A stretch of 64,000 bases of DNA from Sindora glabra (taxonomy: Eukaryota; Streptophyta; Magnoliopsida; Fabales; Fabaceae), in contig CM035226.1 of assembly GCA_020226215.1 (NCBI GenBank), positions 95,690,895 to 95,754,894 on the forward strand, given 5' to 3'. Shown here in pieces: positions 12,873 through 24,327 of the stretch. Positions within the stretch are counted from its first letter, which is position 1. Each line of letters opens with the position of its first letter. Below the pieces are notes generated by a model. The model was not told the origin of the DNA and searched no databases. It was given only the letters and a program-made list of their open reading frames with translations. A program made the position numbers and the translations under genes.

Positions 12873-15560
12873 ATACAATACAACAACAATGACAATAAAA
12901 TCTTATTTCACTAAATAAGACCGGCTACATGTATTGTATGATGCCATTGGGTTCTATCCAAAATCAAATTTTTAAGAATGTTATTTACCAAGAGATCTTT
13001 TTTTATAATTTCTCTCAGTTTCTTTCTTAACATCTCTTTACACTTTTTTATAGGGTTAAAGATCATATGATCGATTCTTATTATTGATATCTTTGGTGGC
13101 CTTCTTTACACATGCCTACACTATCTTAACTTATTTTTTATTATCTTTTTCTTAATATGTGCCATACCAATAATCTCTCATATGCATTCATTTCATATCT
13201 TGTTCCTTCTTATGTGACAACACATCCATCTTAACATTTTTATTTCTACTACTCTTATTTTTTGCTCTGGTTGTCCCTTCAAAACCTAACATTCACTATC
13301 ATAAAACATAACTGATCGTATAGTAATTTAATAAAACTTCCTTTTAAACTTGTTAGGTACTTTACAGTTACAATAACTCTTAATGCCTTTATCCATTTTA
13401 ACCATCAAGTTTATATCTTATATGTGGCATCTCCATCAATTTTTCCATTACTTTGAAATATTGATCCTAGATACTTAAATTTAAATATTTGTGGTATGAC
13501 ATGCTTTCTAATTCTTACCTCTAAGTCATTTCTATCTTACTTCTTATTAAATATACAATGCATGTAATCTATCTTGTTCCTACTTAAGCAAAAACCTCTT
13601 GATTTCAATGCCTATATCTAAAGTTTAAGTTTATAGTTAACCTCTTTTATTAATTCCTTAATTAGAATTATATCATCCATAATAATATGCATTTAAGGAT
13701 AGTTTCTTATATGTCCTTTGTAAGAAGATCTAATATTAGATTAAACAAGTAAGGACTTAAGGTTGACCCTTGATATAGTCTTATCCTTATAGGAAAGTCT
13801 TTTGTCTCACCTTCAGAAGTATTTACACTTATAGTTACTTTATCATATATATCTTGTATAGCCTAGATATCTGCTACACAAACTCTTTTCTTTTCTAAAG
13901 CCTTTCATAACACTTCTCTTGGTACTTGATCATAAGTTTTTTCTAGGTCAATAAAAATTATATGTAAGTCTCTTTCTTTACTCTGATACCTTTCCATGAA
14001 TCCTCGTAGAAGATAAATACCCTTAATTGTAGACCTTTTTGGCATAAATCCAAATTGATTATTTGCAATCCTAGTCTTGTCTTTTAATTTACGCTTAATC
14101 ACTTTTTCTTATAATTTTATTGTGTAGCTTATAAATTTTATCCCTCAATAGTTTGTATAATTCTGGATATCTCCTTTGTTGTTATATATAAGCATCAAAA
14201 TGCTCCTCCTTTACTCATCTAACATTTTCTTAGGTCTCAATCTCATTAAATAGCTTAGTGAGTTAAAAGATACCTTACTCTCCTAAATAATTCTAAACTT
14301 CAATAGGAATACCATTAAAATTAATGACTTTACCATTATCCATCCTTTTAAGAGCTTTTTTTACCTTTCCAATTTGAATCTTATGATAATAAGCTAAATT
14401 TTGTTCATCCTCTTAGATTTCTAATTCTTTCATATCCTTAGTTGATCCTTGCTCGTCATTAAAAATCTCCTAGCTCTCTTTAATATCTTTATCTATAAGC
14501 AGAACTTATTCTTCTTCATCCTTAATACATCTTACTTGGTCTAAATCTCTTAATTTTATTTCCCTATTTTTATCAAGCTTGTAAATATTTCATTCCTTAT
14601 TCTTTAACCTTAGATCTTGGTAAAACTCCTCAAAAGCTTTAAACCGTGCCTCACTCATTGCCTTTTTGATCTCATTCCTAGCTATCTAATGTTGTGCACA
14701 TGTAAAGTCTTAAAATAATCCCTTTTGATATAAGATTTTTTATCTTTTAGTCCAAAATATTTTGATTTACCTAAGATTATTTTAGTAACCATCCTAACCC
14801 TCTTAGACATTTCATCCCAAATATGGTTGGCACTTCCTTGTGCCTCCTAATTACTTTTCTCTAATAATATTATCTTAAAAGTCATTTACTTTTCACCTTT
14901 GAGCTACCACCACTTGATCTTGGGATTTATAACTTGTCTTTTTTAGTTATAGGTCTTAAAATGAATATCAAGGACCAAGACCTTATATTGTGTAGTAAGG
15001 CTCTCTCTTGAATTACAAACTCTTCTATTTAGGCTTTTTACTAAAAAGAAATCAATTTATGACCTTAAGATTCTACTCTTATAGGTGATTAGATGCTCTT
15101 CCTACTTCTTAAAACAAATATTTACAATCTTGAAATCATATGCTATTGAAAAATTAAGAATAAATTGTCCCTCTTCATTTAGTTCTCCAAAATTAAATTC
15201 TTCATGAACTCTCAAAAATTACCCTGCCTTACTACTAATATGTTCATTTAAACCCCCTCTAATTAGAATTTTTTCTTCTTATGGAATTTCTTGAACCAAT
15301 CCTTTCAAGTCTTCCTAAGACTTCTTCAAATATGCCTCTAATCCTACTTGTGATACATAAAAATTTATGATTTTGATAGTCTTTTGTGTAATCATTAATT
15401 TTAAAGATAAAATCCTATCTTCAATCCTTTTTATATCCATAATATTCTTTCTCTAATTCTTGTTTACAATAATACAAACTCCATTATTTACTCTAGCTTT
15501 TCCTATGTATCATAGTTTAAATTTTATAGTGTCTAATTTCTTAACTTTTTCCAATCCATT
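12873..15560 (-). mobile_element. Decayed RTE-clade LINE (non-LTR retrotransposon)
   Basis: Read on the minus strand, fragments appear in the usual LINE order. An apurinic-type endonuclease remnant spans about 15550-14900, with pieces such as KLWYIGKARVNNGVCIIV and SQVGLEAYLKKSWEDLKGL. Reverse transcriptase follows, including NNQFGFMPKRST and FIDLEKTYDQVPREVL (about 14060-13905). Next come the catalytic-box region MDDIILI near 13680, the KYLGSIFQ motif near 13460, and a LRWMC piece further down. The 3' end is marked by an ACAACAACAA-type tail and the CCGGCTACATGTATTG stretch at 12873-12960, typical of plant RTE elements. Stops and frameshifts are frequent, so it is dead. The 5' boundary is not defined and could extend to about 15.9 kb. 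Confidence 0.85.
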
Positions 15561-16289
15561 TAATGTCTTAAAGATATATGATATTAATCATTTTTTGAGT
15601 CATTAGCATACAACCCCCAAAAAATTACCTATCAATATATCAATATTCTAAGTATCAAACCTAATTATACTCTTACAAACTAACTTTTTTACACACATCT
15701 ATCCAAAAAAATATGAAAATCCTTATTTAACACTAAATTCGAATGCCGATACAATAACTCTAACTCATTTGACACTAGAATTATACAATACGTTATTTCT
15801 AGATAACAATTTAGCATTAGCACAATTTAATCGTCATGTGTGATCTATGATTTAGGTTTCAATAAAGTTTTATGTTAATTGTTGAAGGCCTAACACAACC
15901 TAGAGAGAGAGAGCTTATATTAATGCAATAATACTTTTAAAATATTGGACAAACTTTAGCACATAAATTTTACATATAATCAATAACTAAATAAAATTAA
16001 CACATCATCTCTCAATTCACCAATCACTGATGTCTAATGATATTACAAACATATTTTTCATGCTTCACAAACGTATTTTCACGCAATCTGCACACCTAAA
16101 TATACATTGTTAATGATTCAATAGGTCATTTGACTATAAACGAACAATCCATCAACATAATACCGAAGAAAAATATACCTTGTGTGCTATGAGATATGCA
16201 TTTACACAGATGACCAATTTACAAAAAAAGGTTCAATGATCAAGAGAGCACAAAAGTTCTATGAAAAATGAAAAAAAAAAAAAAAACCT
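15561..16289. other. Intergenic DNA between LINE and MAP65 3' end
   Basis: This probably contains the degraded LINE 5' end followed by the 3' flank and 3' UTR of the minus-strand MAP65 gene. A 16-base A run at 16269-16286 sits just beyond the MAP65 stop codon. No separate gene is seen. Confidence 0.5.
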
Positions 16290-19200
16290 TTAGGCGCCCC
16301 TGGATACAGAATCATCTTTTGGAAGAGCAACATAGTTCACTGGAATTACGTTATTCACCCTACCACTTTCTTTATGTTCTTTTCCATAACGGCCGGAGGG
16401 AGTAAGCACTCGGCGCCCAACTGGGGTCCCAATTGTGTTGTTCGCATTAGTGCTCTGGCCTAGAGGCTTCTTTGTTGCTGATCTCGAACCAAAGAGTGAC
16501 TCTTGTTCAACAGCGAGTTGTTCTTGCAGCCGCTTCTGCTCCTGTTAAGACAAACCGATACCAGAAAAACATTCAAGCAATAATTAAGCTATTAAAAGAT
16601 CTGCTGAAAAATACAGTAGGTCATAAGGGCAAATATAAATTTGTTTGCATTATAAAAAATCACAACTTTTGTAGTGTTACCAATAACAAAATTAGAAGAA
16701 AAGATACAATAGGAAAATACTTATGACTGCAATACCCGAGATTTGCGCTTGTCTTCTTCTCTCTGATGCCTTTGCACAATATATTCATCCAAGCTATGTA
16801 ACAATGGAATCTGGAAAATTAAAATGGAAATGGTAAACATACAACTATATTTGCCTACAATATCACATCAAGAACAGAAAGTAAGTTTTTCACCTTGTCA
16901 TACAAGAAAGGTATTCCTTTTTCGATCTCCCAGGCTTTCACTTTTGCTATCAAGCTCTCAACAGTAGCTAGCCAACAAAAAGTATTGAAAGATAGTTCGT
17001 TTAACACCGCTAAGGAAGCTAACAGAGAGAAGTTTATTCATGACTTACTAATGAATTGCGGAGTAATAAGAATACTGAATATTATATGACAAGATCCTTT
17101 GCATACAAAAGTTCATGTGTGTTGTTTTATACAAATTCATCTCAAAGGCTCAGATGAAACCTTCAACAGTATATGATGTGTAAATAATTTTTCTTCCAAG
17201 CTCAGCACAAATTTCTATTTTGAGTCCACCTATGGTCATCATATGCGTCATACATTGTTCTAAACAAACCTTAAGAGTAATTTCCACCTAAACTACTCCA
17301 CAATGTACTGTCTGACTCAAGGTTATTGAATCAAGGATAAAAAATTTCGAATTGTAATTCGAATCATAAAATGTAAGATTCATGATCAAGACTTAAGATA
17401 ACTTAAATATAATATTATATACCTATAAAGAAAAATAACTAAATAATTAAGAAATAAGAAAATTGACTTTGAAAAATATTTGTAGATAATATTGGAGTAA
17501 GAAAGCATATAAGTATATAGTAAAATAGTCAACTAATGCTTCCTAATCATGAAAATAATATTATTATACAAAAAGAAAAGGAAGGGCTGGGGACAGTGGT
17601 GCAGTGGCATCTGATGTAACTTTAAAATCTTTACTCCATGTCATGTTTGAGGTTCAAATTCAGAACCTCATGTGTGTACATTAAGTATGACTCCTAAAAG
17701 ACAAGATTTCTAAAGTTCTGTAAGATTTGATATGATCATGTTACCTGGAATTTCAATAGCCAGAAATGGTTGAATTGCATGAATTATATGATTTGAATCA
17801 TAAATTATAAGATTCACACAATTCTATTTAAAATTCTATAACATAAATTCATATGGGCAAATCAAATCACTAGGTGTGTAACTTGAATTGAATCGAAAGA
17901 TGTTTGGCCATCAATTGTACGATTCAGTTAACTATGAAGTCACTCGGGTTATTTATATGCATTATGGTTTAGCTACCACTAACTTCTCAATGGTCCGTTG
18001 GTCAAGCATAAGCTGTTTTCCCCATCATCTTGAAATACTAATCTAAAATAACAACCTCAAAAATCATGAACTCATCAAAATGAATCGCAAGAAAAAAAAG
18101 GGGGGGGGGGAACTCACCTGGTATTTTGCTGACAAGGATCCGAGCTTTTTCTGCACGTTTTAAATTTTTGTGAGCACCCCTTACTGCACTGTATCGATTT
18201 TCATCCTGATGAAGGGGGAGAAGTTAAAATAATGAAAATTGATAATAATCCATGTACATTTTGCCAAAAAAATCTTTGTAAATAGGGCTTTATTGCAGAT
18301 AATAAAAACGCAGTCATGCATTTTATTGATCAGTGCAATACAAGACATATTGGTTGCTTAAATTGGATGGATTTCATGAACCCGAGGATGGAAAAACATC
18401 CTCAGATTTCCATATGTTCAATTGAGGGATGAAAGAAGGAAACAGCACATATAAGTTTCATAAGTCCTGCCATGTAAGTTATCTTTTCGCTATGACACTA
18501 CTAAGGTGCATTTGTCAACAACCAATTCATGCGAGTAAGCTCATAAATGATTTTATTATATTTTTAACACACCCTCTCCCGCCAATGTCTTTGGAATTAA
18601 ATAGTGGATATAGCGCGGGCACGCTTTTCTCTGACAATTGGTCCCACATGTCTTGTTAAAGGATTTAAAAAGTACACCAATTAACGCCTCACCTCCAAGA
18701 CAACAGAAAATTCATGTTCATCCCTGTTGTAACTCAGCCTTTCTGCCAATGAGTTGGAACTTCTAATGAACGAAGGATTTTACTCTCAGAATAATGAAAT
18801 TACGGACAAGTAAAAAATTTAAAAAGTAAAAAAACAAATTTTCATTGTAGCTTTGAGCACCTCTAGGGTGCCAATCATATGGATACACCACATTTATTGT
18901 CAAAGACAATGAACCAAAGGTCAACTACAAACATAAAATCTGGATTTTTTTTTTATTTTAAAAAAGATTAGAGAGCTTATATGATATTACAATTGCATTA
19001 CCTAGGAAGCTAGAAGCAACTATACTAAAATGATTGCAGTATGTTGATTGCATTTTCTGTAAAATTCAGTACATGGCACATGGGTTCACCCGTTCATGTT
19101 AAAAATAAGTCTGCATATATTTTGAAAGAACAAATCTTAAGTAGGGATCCATTTATTAAATAACATCTGTAGTTTTTCATGTTAATAATATATTTCAAAT

Positions 19201-22200
19201 GCATTAGTGTGTTAATTAAGGATAATTAACTTTAAAAGAAACTTAAAGTCATTATTTACCCTTTCATATTCATCCAGCCATTTTTCCTCCTCAGCTGCAA
19301 ATTTCCATTTCTCTACTCTATCCAATATGTCCTTCCTGCTTAGAGCTTGCTCTTTCGCTTTTCTGATTTGATCATCCATGCTCTGAAGCAAATCAGACAG
19401 ACCAATATTACCTGCCATAAAATGATACAATTGGTTAGCTGATCTTTGTGAAACACAAGACTATCTAGTCAAGAATAAAATATTATTATGCTTGCCTACA
19501 TTATCAGTATCTAGAATCTTCCAATTTGAAAACTAAACCAACAAACTGGAGTTTATAGAGAAAACACTGCATTTGAGAGGCAGAGATTAATCGTAAACAA
19601 TCGCATAAAATTTTGAGAAAGTATAAAAATATATTTAAAAATACTAAAGCCTCTATTATTGAGAGGACAGAGATAATTTAGCAACCAGATTCAATGAGGC
19701 TAGTCAGGATCTGTCTAGCTGCATCACTATCCACATCCATATGTACTCCTCTGTAAATTTCTTCAAGCTCATTCTGCCTCTTAAACACCAATTCCTTCAT
19801 CTTACTAGCTTTCAAAACATTCAGGCGCTGAACTTCAGCCTCAGCCTAACAATAGTTTGATAAATAAATAAATAATCAAGCAACTAAAAATTTAATAATT
19901 TTATTACATGTCCTAAGCAAATGAGCAACTGCAACATTAGGTTGAAAATAATAAAATTTCACCTGATCAATGACATCCAGAGAAAGGGATCCTTCTTTTG
20001 ACACTTCATCAACTGAAGATGAAATCAAACTCGTAACATGACTGAATGTCTTTTTCTCTTCAATAGGTGTTTCCATAAGATCCCATAGCTCTACCAAGGA
20101 GTTAGCAAGCTCTTGCAGCTACGTTAAAGAAAAATTAGAAGAAAATTTTTTTTCTCCAACATTAGATTACTAAATCTTTACTCTATAGAAAAGCTAACAT
20201 ATTATTAAGCACAAGAATTATAAAAATTCTGAATTTTTACGTTAATGTTTTACATAAGGGTTCCAACTTCCACACATTCAAGGCCTCAACAAGGAGACAC
20301 CTTACTTTCCCATTAGACCTTTCTATCTGTTTCAACAGCCAGGAAAGGCGACACCCCTGTTGGTCACCCAACCAAAAAAACCCATTAGAAATTATTCACA
20401 TCACGGATGCTTCTTTAAGTTTTCAACTAAAATTCATATATTTTTGATGTTATTAACCTCTTCAAAATTTATGTTCTCTTACAAGTTCTTAGTTTTGGTC
20501 TAGCTAGTCAAGCTCCACTCCAAACAGCAAGAATATAAGATATTGCTACTCAGAGCTCAATTACACACCAAGCAATTACTACTCAGATCAAATGAAATTT
20601 AATAACTACACATGTTACATGTGGGGCAAATATATCACACGCAGACATAATTTCACATCATATCATCTAGATCAATATAAATCACCTTTTGTAGCCTGCT
20701 CTGCTTCTCCTGCTTTAATGAGTGAATAGCACCTGTTAATCCAGCAAGAGTGTCATTGCTAATGCTCTTCACTGTACTGTTTGATGAATCAACCAAACTA
20801 GGATGGATTTCATTCATTGTCTTTGAAAAGTCAATTGACATCACAATTGAAAGCTCATGAATACTATTGGTATAACTTTTCACTTTCTGCAGGCGTAAGA
20901 TCTGTGTGGAGAGACACAGAAGCAATTATACATTGTAACTGTAAGCAAAATGACATTCAAAACTCCAGAATCACAAAAGAAGTATATTCAAATCGAGCAT
21001 GGGTAGAACCTTTTCACTCTGAAGTTCCTGAAGGTGTGACTTGAGTTCCCCTAACTTCTTCACTGTCAAATCGGAACTATTAACTTGAGGATCTGCGACA
21101 CATGTGGACTGCCCACTAGCTGCTATTTCAGTACAGATTTGAGAAATCTGAGACTGTATCTTTGAAAACTCTTTGACTCGTTCCTCCTTCTTTAACTTCA
21201 AGCCTTCCAACACAGGTCTTATGACAGCTATTTGCTCCTTAAGAGTGCCCCTTCCCTTTCAAATGCAGAACAGAATCAGCTATACTAGCAGCCTAGTCAT
21301 TCAGTTGACATAGTAATAGTGCTAATTGTAAAGAGAAGAGATAGAAGACATGGAATTAAGCAGAAATTTGTAGCAATTATTCCAGAAGTAGCAGAAAAAG
21401 AAACAGATGATTGCTAATGCTTACCATAAACATGCAAATATCAGTAAAAAGTATGGCAGAGAATGCATCCAGAAAACTCACTTTGATGAACTACATACAT
21501 ATGAGGCAGATGTCTTCCACCTGTTCCTTAAACTTCAGAAAGACCTAATTAAGGTAAAATTGCCTTCTAGATAACTCTTCTTTCTTAATACCATGCAAAC
21601 AAAGAGTGATTAAAGTGTTCCATACTTATGTTTTCTGTTGTACATTTAGAGTACGAACATGACGGCATCATTATCAATCATGAAAACAAAAATTTCCCCA
21701 GCAAGTTTTAGGTTTCCTAAGCCAATTGTCTTCTTTTACACAAGCTCTGTTACAAAATAGGATGCAAGGATTTTTCTACCGACAGTAACACGAGAAGCAC
21801 ATATGCAAATTGAAAACAAACCCGTGAAAATGAATAAGATTCTCCAAGGGCAGAAATAAGATTGGTGACTTCAGCTTCTGCATCAGCTAATGACTGGTAC
21901 AAATCGGCCTTGTACTTTCTTGTTTTCTCAACTTTTCTACGGTAAATGTCAAGGCATTCTTGCTCAAGTTGAAGAAGCATCTTGTCTCTGTCAGTCTCAC
22001 TCTCACCAATTTCATCCCATATTATCTAGAAAATGATAGGGGATAATAATCAACACACCACAGATTAGCAAAATAAAGTAATACCATCAGTTGAAAATAT
22101 AGATGAAATTCACAACCTGGAAAAAGTTTGAAATTGAATAAATAAACCATTCTAAATGAAGAACTGAATTATGAAACACCCTTGATTGCCTTTAAATCAT

Positions 22201-22808
22201 TCCTTTTAGATCAAAATTAACAATATAGTCAACTAATCAGAGCTCAACTAGCAAAAATTTCAAGTGAAACCGCATGAACCACAAATTTAGATCTGTAACT
22301 GGAAATGACACCAATGAATGTGCAGAAAATGCATCACATACATGTAGTCAAAACATTCTAGAGTAAACATCCTATAAGAAATTAAAACCGACGCCTGCTT
22401 CTCTAACAACAGCCTATGGATACTTACATCAATGTGATCATTCTAGAATCAGTACAAGAGAAATTCGGGAATAATGAAACGAAACAAAGAAACCCTTCAA
22501 CGAATCGCTTCAGAACTCAGATTCGGATCAATCAATCACGAAGAGATTGAAGAAATTCGGAATTGGGAATTTGCATAACTCATTCAATCAATTCCTCAGA
22601 AACACACTTCCAAATGCGTTTCATTTCATACTTCATGAGTAAGTTCACTCATGAAATTCGAACATCAGTTAAAACACTATAAAAAGAGAGCAAATTTATC
22701 ACCAACAACCGTTGAACAAAAATTTTCAAGTCAAAGAACCTGCAATTCGTGAAGCAGAGAAGCACAAGTAGTGCGAGAGGGAGAGAGGGAAGGAGGCGTC
22801 GCCACCAT
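16290..22808 (-). CDS. MAP65: 65-kDa microtubule-associated protein (MAP65/PRC1/Ase1 family)
   Basis: MAP65 proteins are dimeric, coiled-coil bundlers of antiparallel microtubules in cortical arrays, the spindle and the phragmoplast. Eleven exons join in frame at GT-AG borders: 22808-22740, 22025-21822, 21255-21010, 20901-20686, 20118-19963, 19845-19686, 19411-19260, 18205-18118, 16967-16894, 16810-16736 and 16541-16290. They give 563 residues, a normal length. The N-terminal part carries the IWDEIGES and LEQECLDIYRRKV blocks (about 25-56), and coiled coil extends to about 400. The conserved microtubule-binding core runs from VEKW (383-386) through NRYSAVRGAHKNLKRAEKAR (404-423). The variable tail has Thr-Pro sites at 519 and 527, candidate CDK or MAP-kinase targets, and ends VNYVALPKDD...RGA. 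The ATG is the first in exon 1, and no splice phase breaks. Length and tail resemble the MAP65-8 type, but I do not assign the paralogue. Confidence 0.95.
17585..17700 (+). repeat. SINE-like repeat in MAP65 intron 8 (antisense)
   Basis: GGACAGTGGTGCAGTGGCAT resembles an A box, and TTGAGGTTCAAATTCAGAAC resembles a B box of a tRNA-derived SINE. A related sequence lies at 35055-35180 and shares the landmarks TGATGT, ACTCC, GTTATGTTTGAGGTTCAAA or GTCATGTTTGAGGTTCAAA, and ATGTGTGTA. Two matching copies in unrelated places support a dispersed repeat. Tail and target duplication were not identified. Confidence 0.45.
18092..18110. repeat. A8-G11 homopolymer pair next to a splice donor
   Basis: On the gene strand this is C11T8 starting eight bases into MAP65 intron 8, just after the GTGAGTT donor. 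The length may vary between alleles or be a sequencing error. Confidence 0.8.
22707..22716 (-). promoter_or_regulatory. MSA-like element in MAP65 intron 1
   Basis: The gene-strand sequence TTCAACGGTT matches 9 of 10 positions of the mitosis-specific activator consensus YCYAACGGYY, bound by plant three-repeat MYB factors. It lies 24 bases inside intron 1. The match is seen; function is inference. Confidence 0.35.
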
Positions 22809-22855
22809 ATTCCGACAAGAAATCTTGAGCAATGAGTAGAGAATGAGCAGAGCAG

Positions 22856-22863
22856 TCCAACGG
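22856..22863 (+). promoter_or_regulatory. MSA core upstream of MAP65 start codon
   Basis: TCCAACGG fits the first eight positions of the MSA consensus, on the strand opposite the gene, about 50 bases before the ATG and probably in the 5' UTR. MSA sites drive G2/M expression of many cytokinesis genes, which would suit a MAP65. An 8-base match alone is weak. Confidence 0.35.
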
Positions 22864-24229
22864 AGGAACCCTAATTGAGAAAGAGATGAGAGAGAGGAAT
22901 CAAGCGAGCGTTACAAGCGTTTATTCTGCGTTTCCTTTTTCGTTCTGAAACTCATAATTGGCTGAGGACGACCGACGATCCCTAAATTTCTAAGAGAAAG
23001 CCTTTTGAAAAGACTAAGTACTGGTTTGGCGCCAAAAACTGTTCTCTTTTCTGGAAACAATATTAAAAATCAGAGCCACCAACTCAACAAGAAAAGGAAA
23101 AGCAAAAAAAGAAAGACAATTTATAATTTTATATTTCCGCCGTATGAAGGGGATTCCAAAAAAAAAAAAGGATATTACATTGATTTAGAATTTATTTAGA
23201 TTTAGATACAAAGAAAGAAAATGGTGAAAAATTTAAAAATTAATCTCTTCTGTTTGAATGGAGGAAAAGAGAAAATATATTAAATTAAAGATCAAATCTT
23301 CTTTTATAATATTTCTTGTTATTTTAAAATGTCATTTTTTTCTCATTTTTTCTTGAATTCAAATTCAAATAGAAAAAATGTCTCCATCCTCGTGGTAAAA
23401 AATTTTTAAAATTTAATTTTTTCTTTTTCTTTGGATGGAGAGAAAAAAAAAAAGAAATAAATTAAAGGCAAAATTTGTTATTATAATATTTTGGATATTA
23501 TAAAGTGTAATTTTTCCTTCATTCCCCTTCCATCCAAATTTAATAAATATCTCCAACCTCTATTTTTCTTTAACTTCAACAAACAAAATTGGAAGGAGAA
23601 AAAAAAAGAAAGAGTGCAAGCACGTAACGCAAGGCTTTTGTTTTGGTAATGAAAAAAAAAATCATATTACAATATAATTTTATGTTTTATAAAAATACAT
23701 ATTTCATAATTTATTCATTAAAAGTTACGACTCTAAAAATTAAATAAATAATAAAAATTAATTTGATAGAATTTTAATTATATTGCATTGTTTGTATATT
23801 CATACAAAATTTATACAAACTTTAATATTTTTAAAAATTACAAAATTTTATATAATTTTTTATATTGAATTATCATTAAAGTTAATAAAATTTTCGAGCA
23901 TGTTTTCAACTATTATGCAATATTATTTCTTTGTTGGGTTGTTTTTACGACTTAACTTTAGTTGTGATTGATGTAAAACCTGCTTAATTAGTTTCTATTA
24001 GCCTAACCCATTTCCACTTAATAATAACACATGCATGCATAAATCATTAGAGGCAATTATAGCAAGAAAGACAACATTAATAGGTGAAAGAACTATGTTC
24101 ATCTAGTTGGTTATACAAACATGAGAAGTTAGTACTGTTTATAATCTTTACTAAATTAAGGATAAGTTGACCCAATTAATCCTAGTGAGCGGAAGAGTCT
24201 TTAGTTCGCTATCCTTACTATAATCCAAG
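22864..24229. other. MAP65 upstream region and AT-rich intergenic DNA
   Basis: The first 150-200 bases should hold the MAP65 promoter and 5' UTR, with pyrimidine-rich CTCTCTCATCTC on the gene strand. I see no convincing TATA box. The rest is A/T-rich; the short plus-strand frames near 23.0 and 23.8 kb are low complexity. Confidence 0.5.
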
Positions 24230-24327
24230 GCCTAAACATATTTCTATCTACCTTCAAAGCATCTGCTACTACCCATAGGCCTAAACATATTTCTATCTAC
24301 CTTCAAAGCATCTGCTACTACCCATAG
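24230..24327. repeat. Perfect 49-bp tandem duplication
   Basis: 24230-24278 and 24279-24327 are identical and adjacent, beginning GCCTAAACATATTTC and ending CTACTACCCATAG. The lack of any difference implies a recent event or an assembly artefact. Confidence 0.9.

Noticed and set aside
16472..21044. Short plus-strand frames at 16472, 16895, 18429 and 20817
   Set aside because: They lie antisense to MAP65 exons or in its introns and resemble nothing.
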